A DNA stretch of 32,629 nucleotides, taken from contig JAKURD010000030.1 of the NCBI GenBank assembly GCA_022450045.1, positions 1-32,629 on the forward strand, in the 5' to 3' direction. The notes below the pieces were generated by a model that ran no database searches, was not told the DNA's origin, and saw only the letters and a list, made by a program, of their open reading frames with translations. The first letter of the stretch is position 1; each line of letters begins with the position of its first letter. Below are positions 25,095 to 32,315 of this stretch, piece by piece. Position numbers and translations under genes: made by a program. The DNA is from Gracilimonas sp. (GTDB lineage Bacteria > Bacteroidota > Rhodothermia > Balneolales > Balneolaceae).

Positions 25095-26438
25095 TTATTC
25101 AGATTCGGGGTTTTCTTCCAGCTCCTCGTCCTCAAATTCGTCGGTCATTCCACCCGGTAGTTTTTTGGAGGTTTTAGCCCCAAGCTTTCGGATCATCTCT
25201 GCCTGACGAACCAAATTACCTGCACCGGTTGAAAGCCGTCCCATGGCTTCATCATAGCTGTCCTGCGTTTGCCGGATGCGCTGCCCAATATCGTTCATGC
25301 TTTCCACGAATAGTACGAATTTGTCGTACAGAGCTCCCCCGCGTTTAGCAATCTCCATGGCATTCTTATTCTGGTATTCCTGCTTCCAAACGCTGTCAAT
25401 CGTAGCAAGTGTTGCCAGTAAGGTTGATGGACTGACGATCACTATATTTTGATCGAAGGCTTCATAATATAAATTGGAATCATGTTGAAGCGCCATTCCA
25501 AATGCCGGCTCAATGGGGATGAACAACAACACAAAATCCGGGCTTTTTGCTCCGTGTATGTGATGATAATTTTTTTCGCTCAACCCTTTTACATGGGTAC
25601 GAATAGAATTGATATGCTCTTTAAGGAATTGCTGCTGTTCTATTTCATCCTCGGCTGAACTGAGTTTTTCATAGGCTGTGAGCGATACCTTGGAATCAAT
25701 GACAAGAAATTTTTCATCAGGGAGGCGAACTACTACATCAGGACGAATACGCCGCCCGTCTTCGGTATTCACACTTTGTTCTGTATAGTACTCTTCATCT
25801 TTTCTCAAGCCCGATCTCTCCAGGATTCGCTGCAAAATTACCTCTCCCCAATTGCCCTGTGTTTTGGAATCTCCTTTAAGAGCTTTTGTCAGATTTTTAG
25901 CATCCTCACTCATTTTTTGATTCAGTTCTCCCATCTGGCGGATTTGCTCTTTCAGTGTTGCCCGTTGCCGGTTTTCTTCGTTATAAGTCTCTTCTACTTT
26001 CTTTTTGAAGGCTTCCAGTTTCTCACCCAGAGGATTCAGCAGCTGATTGATCTGTTCCTTATTCTGTTTAGTGAATTTCTCAGACTTTTCTTCCAGGATC
26101 TTATTCGCAAGGTTTTCAAACTGCGTGGTAAGCTGCTCCTGCATGTCGGCCAGCTCTTTTTTCTGTTCGTTGAGCCGCTCCTGTAAATTTCGGTAATCCG
26201 CCTCGCGTGAAGCCAGCTTCTTATCCAGTTCGTTAGCCCGTTCTCTCTCCGCCAATAACTCCTGCTCACTTTTTTGCTGAAGCTGATCAAGATCCTCTTC
26301 CGTTTGTTCCAATTGCCTTTTAAGATTCTGATTCCGCTCCTCCAGCCGGGAACTTTCGGATTTGGATTTGAAGTGGGCGATGGCATAGCCGGCAATGGCC
26401 CCGAAGAAAATTCCGGCTATAATTGAAATGATGTCCAT
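25095..26438 (-). CDS. rmuC: RmuC-family DNA recombination protein
   Basis: A nuclease-like protein that in E. coli limits inversion at short inverted repeats. The 447-residue sequence has an N-terminal membrane helix (DIISIIAGIFFGAIAGYAIAHF), a long coiled coil (about 27-175, rich in Glu, Gln, Lys and Leu), then the RmuC domain. That domain carries GNWGEVILQRILERSGL, RPDVVVRLPDEKFLVIDSKVS and VSPSTLLATLATI. An acidic C-terminal tail ends DEEL. It is noteworthy beside so many inverted repeats, although one neighbour proves nothing. The first ATG at 26438 places the membrane helix at the very start and is convincing. Confidence 0.94.
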   Translation of the reverse strand: MDIISIIAGIFFGAIAGYAIAHFKSKSESSRLEERNQNLKRQLEQTEEDLDQLQQKSEQELLAERERANELDKKLASREADYRNLQERLNEQKKELADMQEQLTTQFENLANKILEEKSEKFTKQNKEQINQLLNPLGEKLEAFKKKVEETYNEENRQRATLKEQIRQMGELNQKMSEDAKNLTKALKGDSKTQGNWGEVILQRILERSGLRKDEEYYTEQSVNTEDGRRIRPDVVVRLPDEKFLVIDSKVSLTAYEKLSSAEDEIEQQQFLKEHINSIRTHVKGLSEKNYHHIHGAKSPDFVLLFIPIEPAFGMALQHDSNLYYEAFDQNIVIVSPSTLLATLATIDSVWKQEYQNKNAMEIAKRGGALYDKFVLFVESMNDIGQRIRQTQDSYDEAMGRLSTGAGNLVRQAEMIRKLGAKTSKKLPGGMTDEFEDEELEENPESE

Positions 26439-26554
26439 AGGTTACGTTTGTTTGATTCCGCTTCGATTACGAATTAAATATAAAAGCTACGGGTGACAGT
26501 TATTGTCACAGTTTTGGAATTTTTATAAGCTATGAGTTGCTCGATTCCAACAAT

Positions 26555-26627
26555 CGGTCAGATGGACTTGGAGCCGGCAGACAGGCTACACATTCCCGGA
26601 TTCGATCTGATGGATTACCCATCTGAT
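26555..26627 (+). repeat. Two-hairpin dispersed element, copy B1
   Basis: Hairpin 1 (26555-26584) keeps the loop ACTTGGAG and the symmetric A, but its right arm is degraded (CCGGC-A-GACAG). Hairpin 2 (26605-26627) is perfect apart from the symmetric T: ATC-T-GATGG, loop ATTAC, CCATC-T-GAT. Confidence 0.85.
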
Positions 26628-26692
26628 CGATGATACAGGCGCAGGATGTTGAATTAGGCCAAGGAAAAGCGTAGGTACTCGAATCAGGCAAT

Positions 26693-26774
26693 CGGTCAGA
26701 TGGACTTGGAGCCATCAGACCGAGAAGTTAACTCAAGCAAGCTCGGATTCGATCTGACAGATTACCTGTTTGAT
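26693..26774 (+). repeat. Two-hairpin dispersed element, copy B2
   Basis: Hairpin 1 (26693-26722): CGGTC-A-GATGG, loop ACTTGGAG, CCATC-A-GACCG. Hairpin 2 (26752-26774): ATC-T-GACAG, loop ATTAC, CTGTT-T-GAT, with one G-T pair. The tract CGATGGAATAGGCCTCAG follows and recurs in copies C and D. It lies 66 bp after copy B1 in the same orientation. Confidence 0.88.
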
Positions 26775-26923
26775 CGATGGAATAGGCCTCAGATCTTGAA
26801 AAAAAACATTGAGATGGATTCTCCGAATTAATATAAAGGAATGCTATCCGGATACTCAAAGTTTTGATTATAGGATCATAGATTTATCAACTTAAAAAGA
26901 GTTTCAATTAGGTATTTTTTGCT

Positions 26924-27976
26924 ATGGAAATGACCATTCGCCTACTTAGTGAGCTCATCCTTCTGCTGTTAAATGCATTTTACGTGGCTACTGAATTTGC
27001 CCTCACCCGGCTTCGTCAATACGACCGGGATGAGCTTGAAGACACGCCCGGCCTTAACCGTGCCTGGGAAATGACTGAGACCCTTGAGATCTACCTCACC
27101 TCTTGTCAGATCGGGATCACTACCACCAGTATTCTATTGGGGGTGATCGCAGAACCGGCAGTAACCGAGCTTATTAAATTACTCTTTACCACCGATTCAA
27201 TTGGAGCTGTTTCAACCCATGCCATTTCCATCGTACTGTCGGTCTCTATAATCAATATCATACATACCATTTGGGGAGAGCAGACACCAACTTACCTGGG
27301 AGTTGAACGAGCAAAGACAGTTGCCAAATACTGTGCGATTCCTCTTTACTGGTGAACCTATGCTATATATCCCTTTCTCATTTTCGGAGACCGGGTTACC
27401 AAGGCAACACTCAGAGTGTTTGGGATTGAAATGGAGCGTTCCTGGATCAATGAAGAAACCTCGTCCGGTAAAAAAGACATGCGCTCGAAAATGGTTGAGC
27501 TTCTGAAAACCGGTGATCTTGATGAGGACAGGCAGGAAGAGATCATCAACGCTCTGGATATCGAACACATCTCCGTAAAAGATATTATGATCCCAAAAGA
27601 AGAAATTGTGAGCCTTAGTACGGATAAATCTTTCGAGGAAAACCTAGACATCATCCGGCAAAATATGCATACCCGGTATTCTCTTACAGGCGATACAATT
27701 GATGATTTTAAGGGAATTTTATACACACCTCAAATAACCGCCAATATCGAAAATCTGCTCGAAGGCAGGAAAGAACTGGACGATTTTGACTGGCCAAAAA
27801 TGGTTGTTTCTCCGGATCTACTGACCAGTACATTGATAGACCGTTTCCAGGAGGAACACCATGAATTGGCTTTGGTGAGGGAAGGCGATAAAACTATTGG
27901 GCTTGTAACTCTTGCCGATGCTATTGAGGCCATCATTGGCAGTGCAGAGGACCCGCTGGATCTAATGGAAACGTAG
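26924..27976 (+). pseudogene. CNNM/CBS-domain (hemolysin-family) membrane protein interrupted by one in-frame TGA
   Basis: The two open stretches 26924-27355 and 27416-27976 are in the same frame and read as one 350-codon gene if TGA codon 144 (27353-27355) is passed. The first part is the CNNM (DUF21) membrane domain: NAFYVATEFALTRLRQYD, LTSCQIGITTTSILLGVIAEP, IWGEQTPTYLG. The second has the CBS pair (ISVKDIMIPKEEIVSL and a later HELALVREGDKTIGLVTLADAIEAI). Between them the frame continues as TYAIYPFLIFGDRV, as expected of an uninterrupted protein. The codon before the stop is TGG, so a TGG-to-TGA change in a former Trp-Trp pair is plausible. Family members are linked to magnesium or other metal export and to metal tolerance. 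A sequencing error, recent nonsense mutation or readthrough would all fit. Confidence 0.85.
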
Positions 27977-28004
27977 CTGTTCTCCAAAAAATCATTCTAA
28001 CCTT

Positions 28005-28086
28005 CGGTTAGATGGACTTGGAGCTATCAGGCCGAGGTAATAACTCAAACAATCTCAAACTCGATCTGAAAGATCACCCATCTGAC
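28005..28086 (+). repeat. Two-hairpin dispersed element, copy C
   Basis: Hairpin 1 (28005-28034): CGGTT-A-GATGG, loop ACTTGGAG, CTATC-A-GGCCG, with three G-T pairs keeping the stem. Hairpin 2 (28064-28086): ATC-T-GAAAG, loop ATCAC, CCATC-T-GAC, partly mispaired. It lies between the converging CNNM and hydrolase genes. Confidence 0.82.
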
Positions 28087-28138
28087 CGATGGAATGGGCC
28101 TCAGGTTTTAGAAATAGATATTGAAACGGGCTTAGTGC

Positions 28139-28951
28139 CTAGTTAAGTAATATTTTCAAACCCTCAATCAACTCCGGGTTTCTGTAGATCCAGCCATGCC
28201 GCTGCCCTTCAATCACTTTGTAGGTATCGCCTTCTTTCAGGTAATCGGTGAGTTTGAGGGATCGTTTGACCGGTAACACTTCATCCGCACCGGCATAAAA
28301 AATATGTACGGGTTCTTCAATCTCCTGAAGGGCGACATTGGTTCTAAGCTGGTATTGCATCAGGAAGTCGGGCAGAAATGGAAACTGAGAATCTTTGACA
28401 TCAACCAGGCTATAGAAGGGTGTCCACATGATCAGCATTTTGGGATCGTACTCTTCTGCCACCTGTGCCGCAACTCCTGAACCCAGGGAATATCCCACAA
28501 TGGTGATGTTTTCTTCCCCATATTCTTCCGCCATTTCCGCAAATACATGCTTTATATCCCCCACAAGATCCTCTTCATTATCCATATCGCCGCGGCTTTT
28601 TCCGTACATGCGATAGTCAGGATAGATCATATCGTAGCCGTTATCCAGAAACAGGGTGTACTTATCGGAATTGGTGCGATTGGCCCCGCGATTGCCATGC
28701 AGGTACATCACCAGTCCTTTGGCTGAATCGGCACCCGTAAATGCATGAACGGCATGAATACGGACATCAGGTTCCGGCTCAAACCAACGCTCGTTAAATT
28801 CGAAACTGTAATTGTATCGGGCATTCTCATCCAGTACCCGGGGGTGGAAAATAATGGCTTCCTGAATGAAGTAGAAATAGGCACAAATACCTAAATAGGC
28901 TGCCAACAAAGTTCCTGAAAATGTCTTTAATAGCCTCGCTTTCCTTGTCAT
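28139..28951 (-). CDS. Membrane-anchored alpha/beta hydrolase
   Basis: A serine hydrolase of 270 residues with an N-terminal signal anchor (about 9-29, FSGTLLAAYLGICAYFYFI). The fold follows with HGNRGANR (oxyanion region), nucleophile Ser155 in GYSLGSG, Asp223 in AGADEVLP and His252 in GQRHGWI. It resembles the ABHD13/ABHD17-like or YqiA/BEM46-type hydrolases, whose substrates are mostly unknown, so no substrate is claimed. The catalytic domain would face the periplasm if the anchor follows the positive-inside rule (MTRKARLLK is inside). It is divergent from the next membrane-protein gene across about 43 bp, so the two probably share a promoter region. Confidence 0.88.
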   Translation of the reverse strand: MTRKARLLKTFSGTLLAAYLGICAYFYFIQEAIIFHPRVLDENARYNYSFEFNERWFEPEPDVRIHAVHAFTGADSAKGLVMYLHGNRGANRTNSDKYTLFLDNGYDMIYPDYRMYGKSRGDMDNEEDLVGDIKHVFAEMAEEYGEENITIVGYSLGSGVAAQVAEEYDPKMLIMWTPFYSLVDVKDSQFPFLPDFLMQYQLRTNVALQEIEEPVHIFYAGADEVLPVKRSLKLTDYLKEGDTYKVIEGQRHGWIYRNPELIEGLKILLN

Positions 28952-28994
28952 GTAATAGTCTGAACCGTTTTAAAGCTTTTTGAGTTATGAGTAT

Positions 28995-29912
28995 ATGATT
29001 TCGAAAAAATTCGTGCTCTTACTTTTCAAGAATTTCTTTAATGAAAACATTAAGGAGCGCATAGAGAATATTACACTTTATGTTGCAACGATTGGTTTCC
29101 TGGTTCATTTAACTGCCGTCTTTTTGCAAATGAGTGGCTTGATCTCTGTTCATGTTGAAATTCAGGGATTTCTATCAAATCCAATTTCGGCTCTGTACAC
29201 GCCCTTCTCATTTATCCTTTTCTATGAAGTCTATCTGCTAATTTATTATTTACCTCGATCTTTCTCCGTTTCCATCGCAAAGCAGTATGAAATTGTGTCA
29301 TTGATTCTTATCAGACGAATCTTCAAAGATATATCTTATCTGGATTTCGAAAATATAGAGCTTTTCAGCGCCGAAAATTTGACTCTGATCTATGATATCG
29401 CCGGTTTTTTGGTACTTTTCTTTCTGATCTTCCTGTTTAGGTATTTATTGGTTAATCGTAAAAGCCATACCGTAACACCAAACATTGAAGGGTTCATTCT
29501 ATACAAGAAGATACTTTGTATTATTCTTGTTCCTGTCTTTTTATTTCTATCTATCTACAGTTTTGTGAACTGGATCATTGAGTTAAATCAGCTCAGCTTA
29601 GGAGTCATTACCACCATTCGTGATTTTAACAAAATTTTCTATAACGAGTTTTTTGTAGCGCTGATCATTGTGGATGTTTTAATTTTGATCGCTTCCTTCC
29701 GGTATACCGACCGATACAGTTTGTTGATCAGAAATACCGGCTTTGTTGTGACCACTGTATTGATTCGTGTCTCGTTTTCCACCGATGGCTTAACGAACGT
29801 CTTGTTATTGATTTCCGGAGTAGCTTTTGGCGTAATCATCCTCTACTTCTACTCTTTGTACGACAAAATTGATAAAGGCGAGAGTACTAAGGAAAGTTAT
29901 GCTTACCTGTGA
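28995..29912 (+). CDS. Multi-span membrane protein of unknown function next to blh
   Basis: I do not recognise this 305-residue protein. It has about seven hydrophobic segments: near residues 28-50, 60-85, 120-145, 165-185, 205-230, 240-258 and 265-285. Between segments 2 and 3 it carries a polar, charged stretch YLPRSFSVSIAKQYEIVSL followed by IRRIFKDISYLDFENIELF, which looks like a conserved functional loop. There is no signal peptide and the tail is charged (DKIDKGESTKES). The ATG at 28995 is used; a TTG at 28980 in the same frame is the alternative. It lies 72 bp before blh on the same strand, so co-transcription with retinal synthesis is plausible. A regulatory, transport or channel role is possible but unsupported. 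Confidence 0.75.
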   Translation: MISKKFVLLLFKNFFNENIKERIENITLYVATIGFLVHLTAVFLQMSGLISVHVEIQGFLSNPISALYTPFSFILFYEVYLLIYYLPRSFSVSIAKQYEIVSLILIRRIFKDISYLDFENIELFSAENLTLIYDIAGFLVLFFLIFLFRYLLVNRKSHTVTPNIEGFILYKKILCIILVPVFLFLSIYSFVNWIIELNQLSLGVITTIRDFNKIFYNEFFVALIIVDVLILIASFRYTDRYSLLIRNTGFVVTTVLIRVSFSTDGLTNVLLLISGVAFGVIILYFYSLYDKIDKGESTKESYAYL

Positions 29913-29927
29913 TTTTGGGCAAAATCA
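29910..29927. promoter_or_regulatory. Perfect palindrome between the unknown membrane protein gene and blh
   Basis: TGATTTTG-GG-CAAAATCA is an exact 8-bp palindrome with a 2-nt centre. Its first three bases are the stop codon of the upstream gene. It stands 57 bp before blh and could be an operator; it lacks a T tract, so a terminator is unlikely. Confidence 0.4.
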
Positions 29928-29984
29928 TTCGTCTAAGGAACTGATTTTAAGCTATTAAAGTTTTCAGATCACTTAACGTAAAAG

Positions 29985-30935
29985 ATGATTCTTTTGGGAA
30001 AAACACATACCTCACATATCAAATATCAGATTGCAGCAGGAGTTGCCGCAATTTGCATAAACCTATTATTTCCGGACCTCATTTACGCGCTTCGTTTTTG
30101 GATTCTTGGTTTTGTAATTCTCATTATCGGGATGCCCCACGGTGCGCTGGATCACATCATCGCTTTCAAAGCTTTTAAGAAAGCTAAAAATCCAAAAACC
30201 CAGTTTCTGTTTTACTTTTCTTACTTGTCAGTCATGTTAGTTTATGGACTTTTTTGGATATACTCTCCGCTGGCCGGGTTCATACTTTTTCTAATCATGA
30301 CCTTATACCATTTCGGTCAGGCTGATGCGGAGCGGTTTTCAATAGACGGCTTTCCCAAGAACGTGCTTCTTTATTCACGGGGGTTAACAGTTGTAGGACT
30401 CATTCTCTTTGGCAGCGATCCCTATTATTCTTCTGCTGTAATAGAGGAAGTCACTTCTTTCTCGTTTTCAGAATATGCCTTTACGGTACTTGATCCAAAT
30501 TTTTACACACTCTTCTTTGCTCTCATCTATCCTGCTTGTTTTTTCCTGATTTCAACCTTTAAAACGGATATAAGACAAGATGGCTGGATGAGCATGGATG
30601 CTGTTGTAGTACCATTGTTATTTTCTTTATGCGAACCGATCTTCGCTTTTTCTGTTTATTTTGGCTGCTGGCACGCCTTCAACCACACTAAAACCATGCT
30701 TAATTACCTGAATTCTTTTGATATGGATGTTAATATGAAGTGGTTTTACCGGAGTACTTTTCTCTACTCCGTACTTTCTTATGCCGGATTATTTGTTACC
30801 TATTTAATCCTTAAAGCCTTTGGGAATGCCGAACTTTTAGTGGCTCTTCTTTTTATTGTGATCAGTGTTCTTACCCTTCCTCATATGTTCGTGGTTGAAA
30901 AAATGTACCGTAATTTCTCTCCCAAAAATAATTGA
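29985..30935 (+). CDS. blh: Brp/Blh-family beta-carotene 15,15'-dioxygenase
   Basis: Cleaves beta-carotene symmetrically into two molecules of retinal, the chromophore of the rhodopsin encoded just downstream on the other strand. The 316-residue, multi-span membrane protein carries the conserved histidines of the family: His52 and His57 in GMPHGALDH, His109 in LYHFGQADA, His220 and His224 in FGCWHAFNH, and His290 in LTLPHMFVVEK; these are thought to bind the catalytic iron. The family is typically 280-330 residues, so it is complete. The ATG at 29985 has a purine-rich leader (AAAAG). No carotenoid-biosynthesis genes (crtE, crtB, crtI, crtY) are in the window, so beta-carotene must come from elsewhere in the genome. 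Confidence 0.95.
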   Translation: MILLGKTHTSHIKYQIAAGVAAICINLLFPDLIYALRFWILGFVILIIGMPHGALDHIIAFKAFKKAKNPKTQFLFYFSYLSVMLVYGLFWIYSPLAGFILFLIMTLYHFGQADAERFSIDGFPKNVLLYSRGLTVVGLILFGSDPYYSSAVIEEVTSFSFSEYAFTVLDPNFYTLFFALIYPACFFLISTFKTDIRQDGWMSMDAVVVPLLFSLCEPIFAFSVYFGCWHAFNHTKTMLNYLNSFDMDVNMKWFYRSTFLYSVLSYAGLFVTYLILKAFGNAELLVALLFIVISVLTLPHMFVVEKMYRNFSPKNN

Positions 30936-30943
30936 CATAAAAA

Positions 30944-30971
30944 AACCCTGCCGTATTTCACCGGCAAGGTT
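30944..30971. terminator. Bidirectional terminator between blh and the rhodopsin gene
   Basis: AACCCTGCCG (30944-30953) pairs with CGGCAAGGTT (30962-30971) with one mismatch and an 8-nt loop. A tracts on the left and T residues on the right serve both directions. It begins 9 nt after the blh stop and ends 30 nt before the end of the converging rhodopsin gene. Confidence 0.82.
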
Positions 30972-31000
30972 TTAGTTCTTAGCCTATGAGTAGGGTTTTA

Positions 31001-31795
31001 TTAAGCTGCTACAGCATTTTGCCCCACTTCATATCCTTCTGCCTCAGATTTGGCTCTTGCAATAGCGTATATCATCACACCATAACCGGCCTTGGCAAGT
31101 ACATCGGCAATAGAGTAGCCGACCTGAATTGCTATTTCTGATTCAGCGCCGGTCCATCCAAAGAATGGAGCCATATACACAATAGGATAGAATCCCCATG
31201 TGGCCAAAAGCAGTAATCGGATGTTTCTGAAAAGCACCTGAACTTTTCCTGATTGATCATTCATCGCGGTTCCAAGTTCACCCCAAAGTACATACACGAT
31301 GTAAATAAATGGAATGGTACTTAAAAGCCCCCAAAGTCCTCTCATGGAGAACATGGAATCTGCCATCAATATTTCACCGGGATAGCCCAATAGTATCATT
31401 AAGAATGAAGCTATTACCAGTTTGGTAAGCATGCTGCTTTGCTTGTCTTTGGCAAGGCCAATCACTAATACCAATTCAACGACAAGTAATGGCACGGTCA
31501 AAAGCCAATCGATGTATCTATAGGCGTCGTTAAATGGTTTCCCGGATGCAATATAATTTCCGGTATCCGTTATCATATATGCTGCTTCCCAAGAGTTGAA
31601 AATTCTTAAGTAGTGATAAGCTGCAATACCCACAACTAAAGTTGATACCACTAAAGAAATTCTATACTTGGGAGCTACGCGATCGCGGGCTAATACAAAA
31701 AATACGCCCGAGAAAATCATTGCTGCGATAGCAAACGACAACATATTGTACACAAGTGTATATTCACCAAATGTTAAAGTTGGTTGTTCCAACAT
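31001..31795 (-). CDS. Xanthorhodopsin-like light-driven proton pump
   Basis: A seven-helix retinal protein that exports protons when lit. The 264-residue sequence, from the ATG at 31795 (MLEQPTLTFGEY), has helix C as RYIDWLLTVPLLVVE with proton acceptor Asp96, Thr100 and proton donor Glu107, the proton-pump pattern. Retinal binds Lys235 in DVLAKAGYG. His61 in AAYHYLR is the usual partner of the acceptor. Leu104, at the spectral tuning position, predicts green absorption. Gly156 in RGLWG matches the small residue that opens the carotenoid-antenna groove in Salinibacter xanthorhodopsin. The open frame continues upstream to 31921, but that part does not look like protein and the known start matches MLEQ. 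Its retinal is supplied by the converging blh. Confidence 0.97.
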   Translation of the reverse strand: MLEQPTLTFGEYTLVYNMLSFAIAAMIFSGVFFVLARDRVAPKYRISLVVSTLVVGIAAYHYLRIFNSWEAAYMITDTGNYIASGKPFNDAYRYIDWLLTVPLLVVELVLVIGLAKDKQSSMLTKLVIASFLMILLGYPGEILMADSMFSMRGLWGLLSTIPFIYIVYVLWGELGTAMNDQSGKVQVLFRNIRLLLLATWGFYPIVYMAPFFGWTGAESEIAIQVGYSIADVLAKAGYGVMIYAIARAKSEAEGYEVGQNAVAA

Positions 31796-31830
31796 AGCGT
31801 CTCCGTTATTGTTAAAGTTGACGACTGTAT

Positions 31831-31854
31831 AACTTTCAACATTATTTGAAAGTT
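31831..31854. promoter_or_regulatory. Perfect 9-bp inverted repeat in the rhodopsin divergent promoter region
   Basis: AACTTTCAA (31831-31839) and TTGAAAGTT (31846-31854) are exact reverse complements with a 6-nt spacer. They lie 36 bp upstream of the rhodopsin start and 76 bp upstream of the first divergent small gene. Size, symmetry and position suit a dimeric regulator's operator; a hairpin in the rhodopsin leader is the alternative. Confidence 0.6.
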
Positions 31855-31929
31855 CCCTTTTACAAGAATTGTGGCGGAATGATTTGCATTGACAATACAT
31901 TGCTAAGGTAAATTCAAACAAATATCACT

Positions 31930-32103
31930 ATGAAGAAATCAGATTTTTTTATTTTAGGATCTGCCCTGTTATCTATGTTTTTATCCATCTATTTATGGTT
32001 TGTTGTAGATAAAGAAGCCGGGTTGTTTGTAGGCCTTTGGGTTCCCTCTCTTCTCGGCTTTGGCATGTACATTAAGAACATTTATGGAGGAAGCCATGAA
32101 TGA
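31930..32103 (+). CDS. Small two-span membrane protein divergent from the rhodopsin gene
   Basis: A 57-residue protein beginning MKKSDFFILGSALLSM and ending NIYGGSHE. It has two hydrophobic segments (about 6-23 and 31-49) separated by a short charged turn, VVDKEAG. I do not recognise the family. Support for coding comes from a clean frame, the membrane pattern and the tight coupling to the next gene, whose ATG lies inside its last codons (8-bp overlap). It is transcribed away from the rhodopsin gene across a 134-bp gap with a perfect inverted repeat. It may be a small subunit of a membrane complex; this is inference. Confidence 0.65.
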   Translation: MKKSDFFILGSALLSMFLSIYLWFVVDKEAGLFVGLWVPSLLGFGMYIKNIYGGSHE

Positions 32104-32248
32104 TCCAATCATACTTTTTGCCGGTATTTTTGCAGCCCTGCTCTTTTTGATAGGCTATGGATTCACTATAAAGGAATTCAAAGAATTGCAGGACGAGCGT
32201 GAAACAAATTCTTTCCCCGAAGAAAGTAACGCTGAGGTCAAAAAGTAA
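32096..32248 (+). CDS. Small single-span membrane protein, overlapping the preceding gene
   Basis: A 50-residue protein starting MNDPIILFAGIFAALLFLIG. It has one membrane helix (about 5-23) and a charged C-terminal tail (KEFKELQDERETNSFPEE, ending in KK). The start at 32096 is decided by GGAGGA at 32086-32091, a clear Shine-Dalgarno sequence and rare in this window. The overlap ATG and stop with the upstream 57-residue gene indicates translational coupling. I do not recognise the family. No further gene follows before the repeats, so the two make a complete mini-operon. The charged tail suggests the C-terminus is in the cytoplasm, where it could contact a larger partner. Confidence 0.65.
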   Translation: MNDPIILFAGIFAALLFLIGYGFTIKEFKELQDERETNSFPEESNAEVKK

Positions 32249-32315
32249 TCTCAGCATAAAGAAGTTTATTTAACGTGAGTTCGGGATAAAGAATGTTTCC
32301 AAAACCCTGAGCTGG

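Larger units (their letters stand above)
26439..26923. other. 485-bp gene-free gap with two tandem two-hairpin elements
   Basis: The gap between the outward-pointing rmuC and CNNM genes is largely filled by two tandem copies of the two-hairpin element (26555-26627 and 26693-26774). The last 150 bp before the CNNM gene are A/T-rich and probably hold its promoter. Confidence 0.65.

Noticed and set aside
25776..26186. 136-codon open frame opposite rmuC
   Set aside because: Antisense shadow of the coiled-coil region; the Phe/Leu-rich product is a by-product of complementing Glu/Lys/Gln codons.
26555..26774. CRISPR array
   Set aside because: The repeats are only two tandem units with internal hairpins, uneven spacing, related spacers and dispersed copies elsewhere; no cas genes nearby.
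27353..27355. Selenocysteine codon in the CNNM gene
   Set aside because: No hairpin typical of a bacterial SECIS is evident just downstream and the family has no known selenocysteine; loss of a tryptophan codon is simpler.
31796..31921. N-terminal 42-residue extension of the rhodopsin frame
   Set aside because: Rich in Cys, Asn and Arg, unlike any rhodopsin start, and overlapping the promoter region with the inverted repeat; the start at 31795 matches the family.
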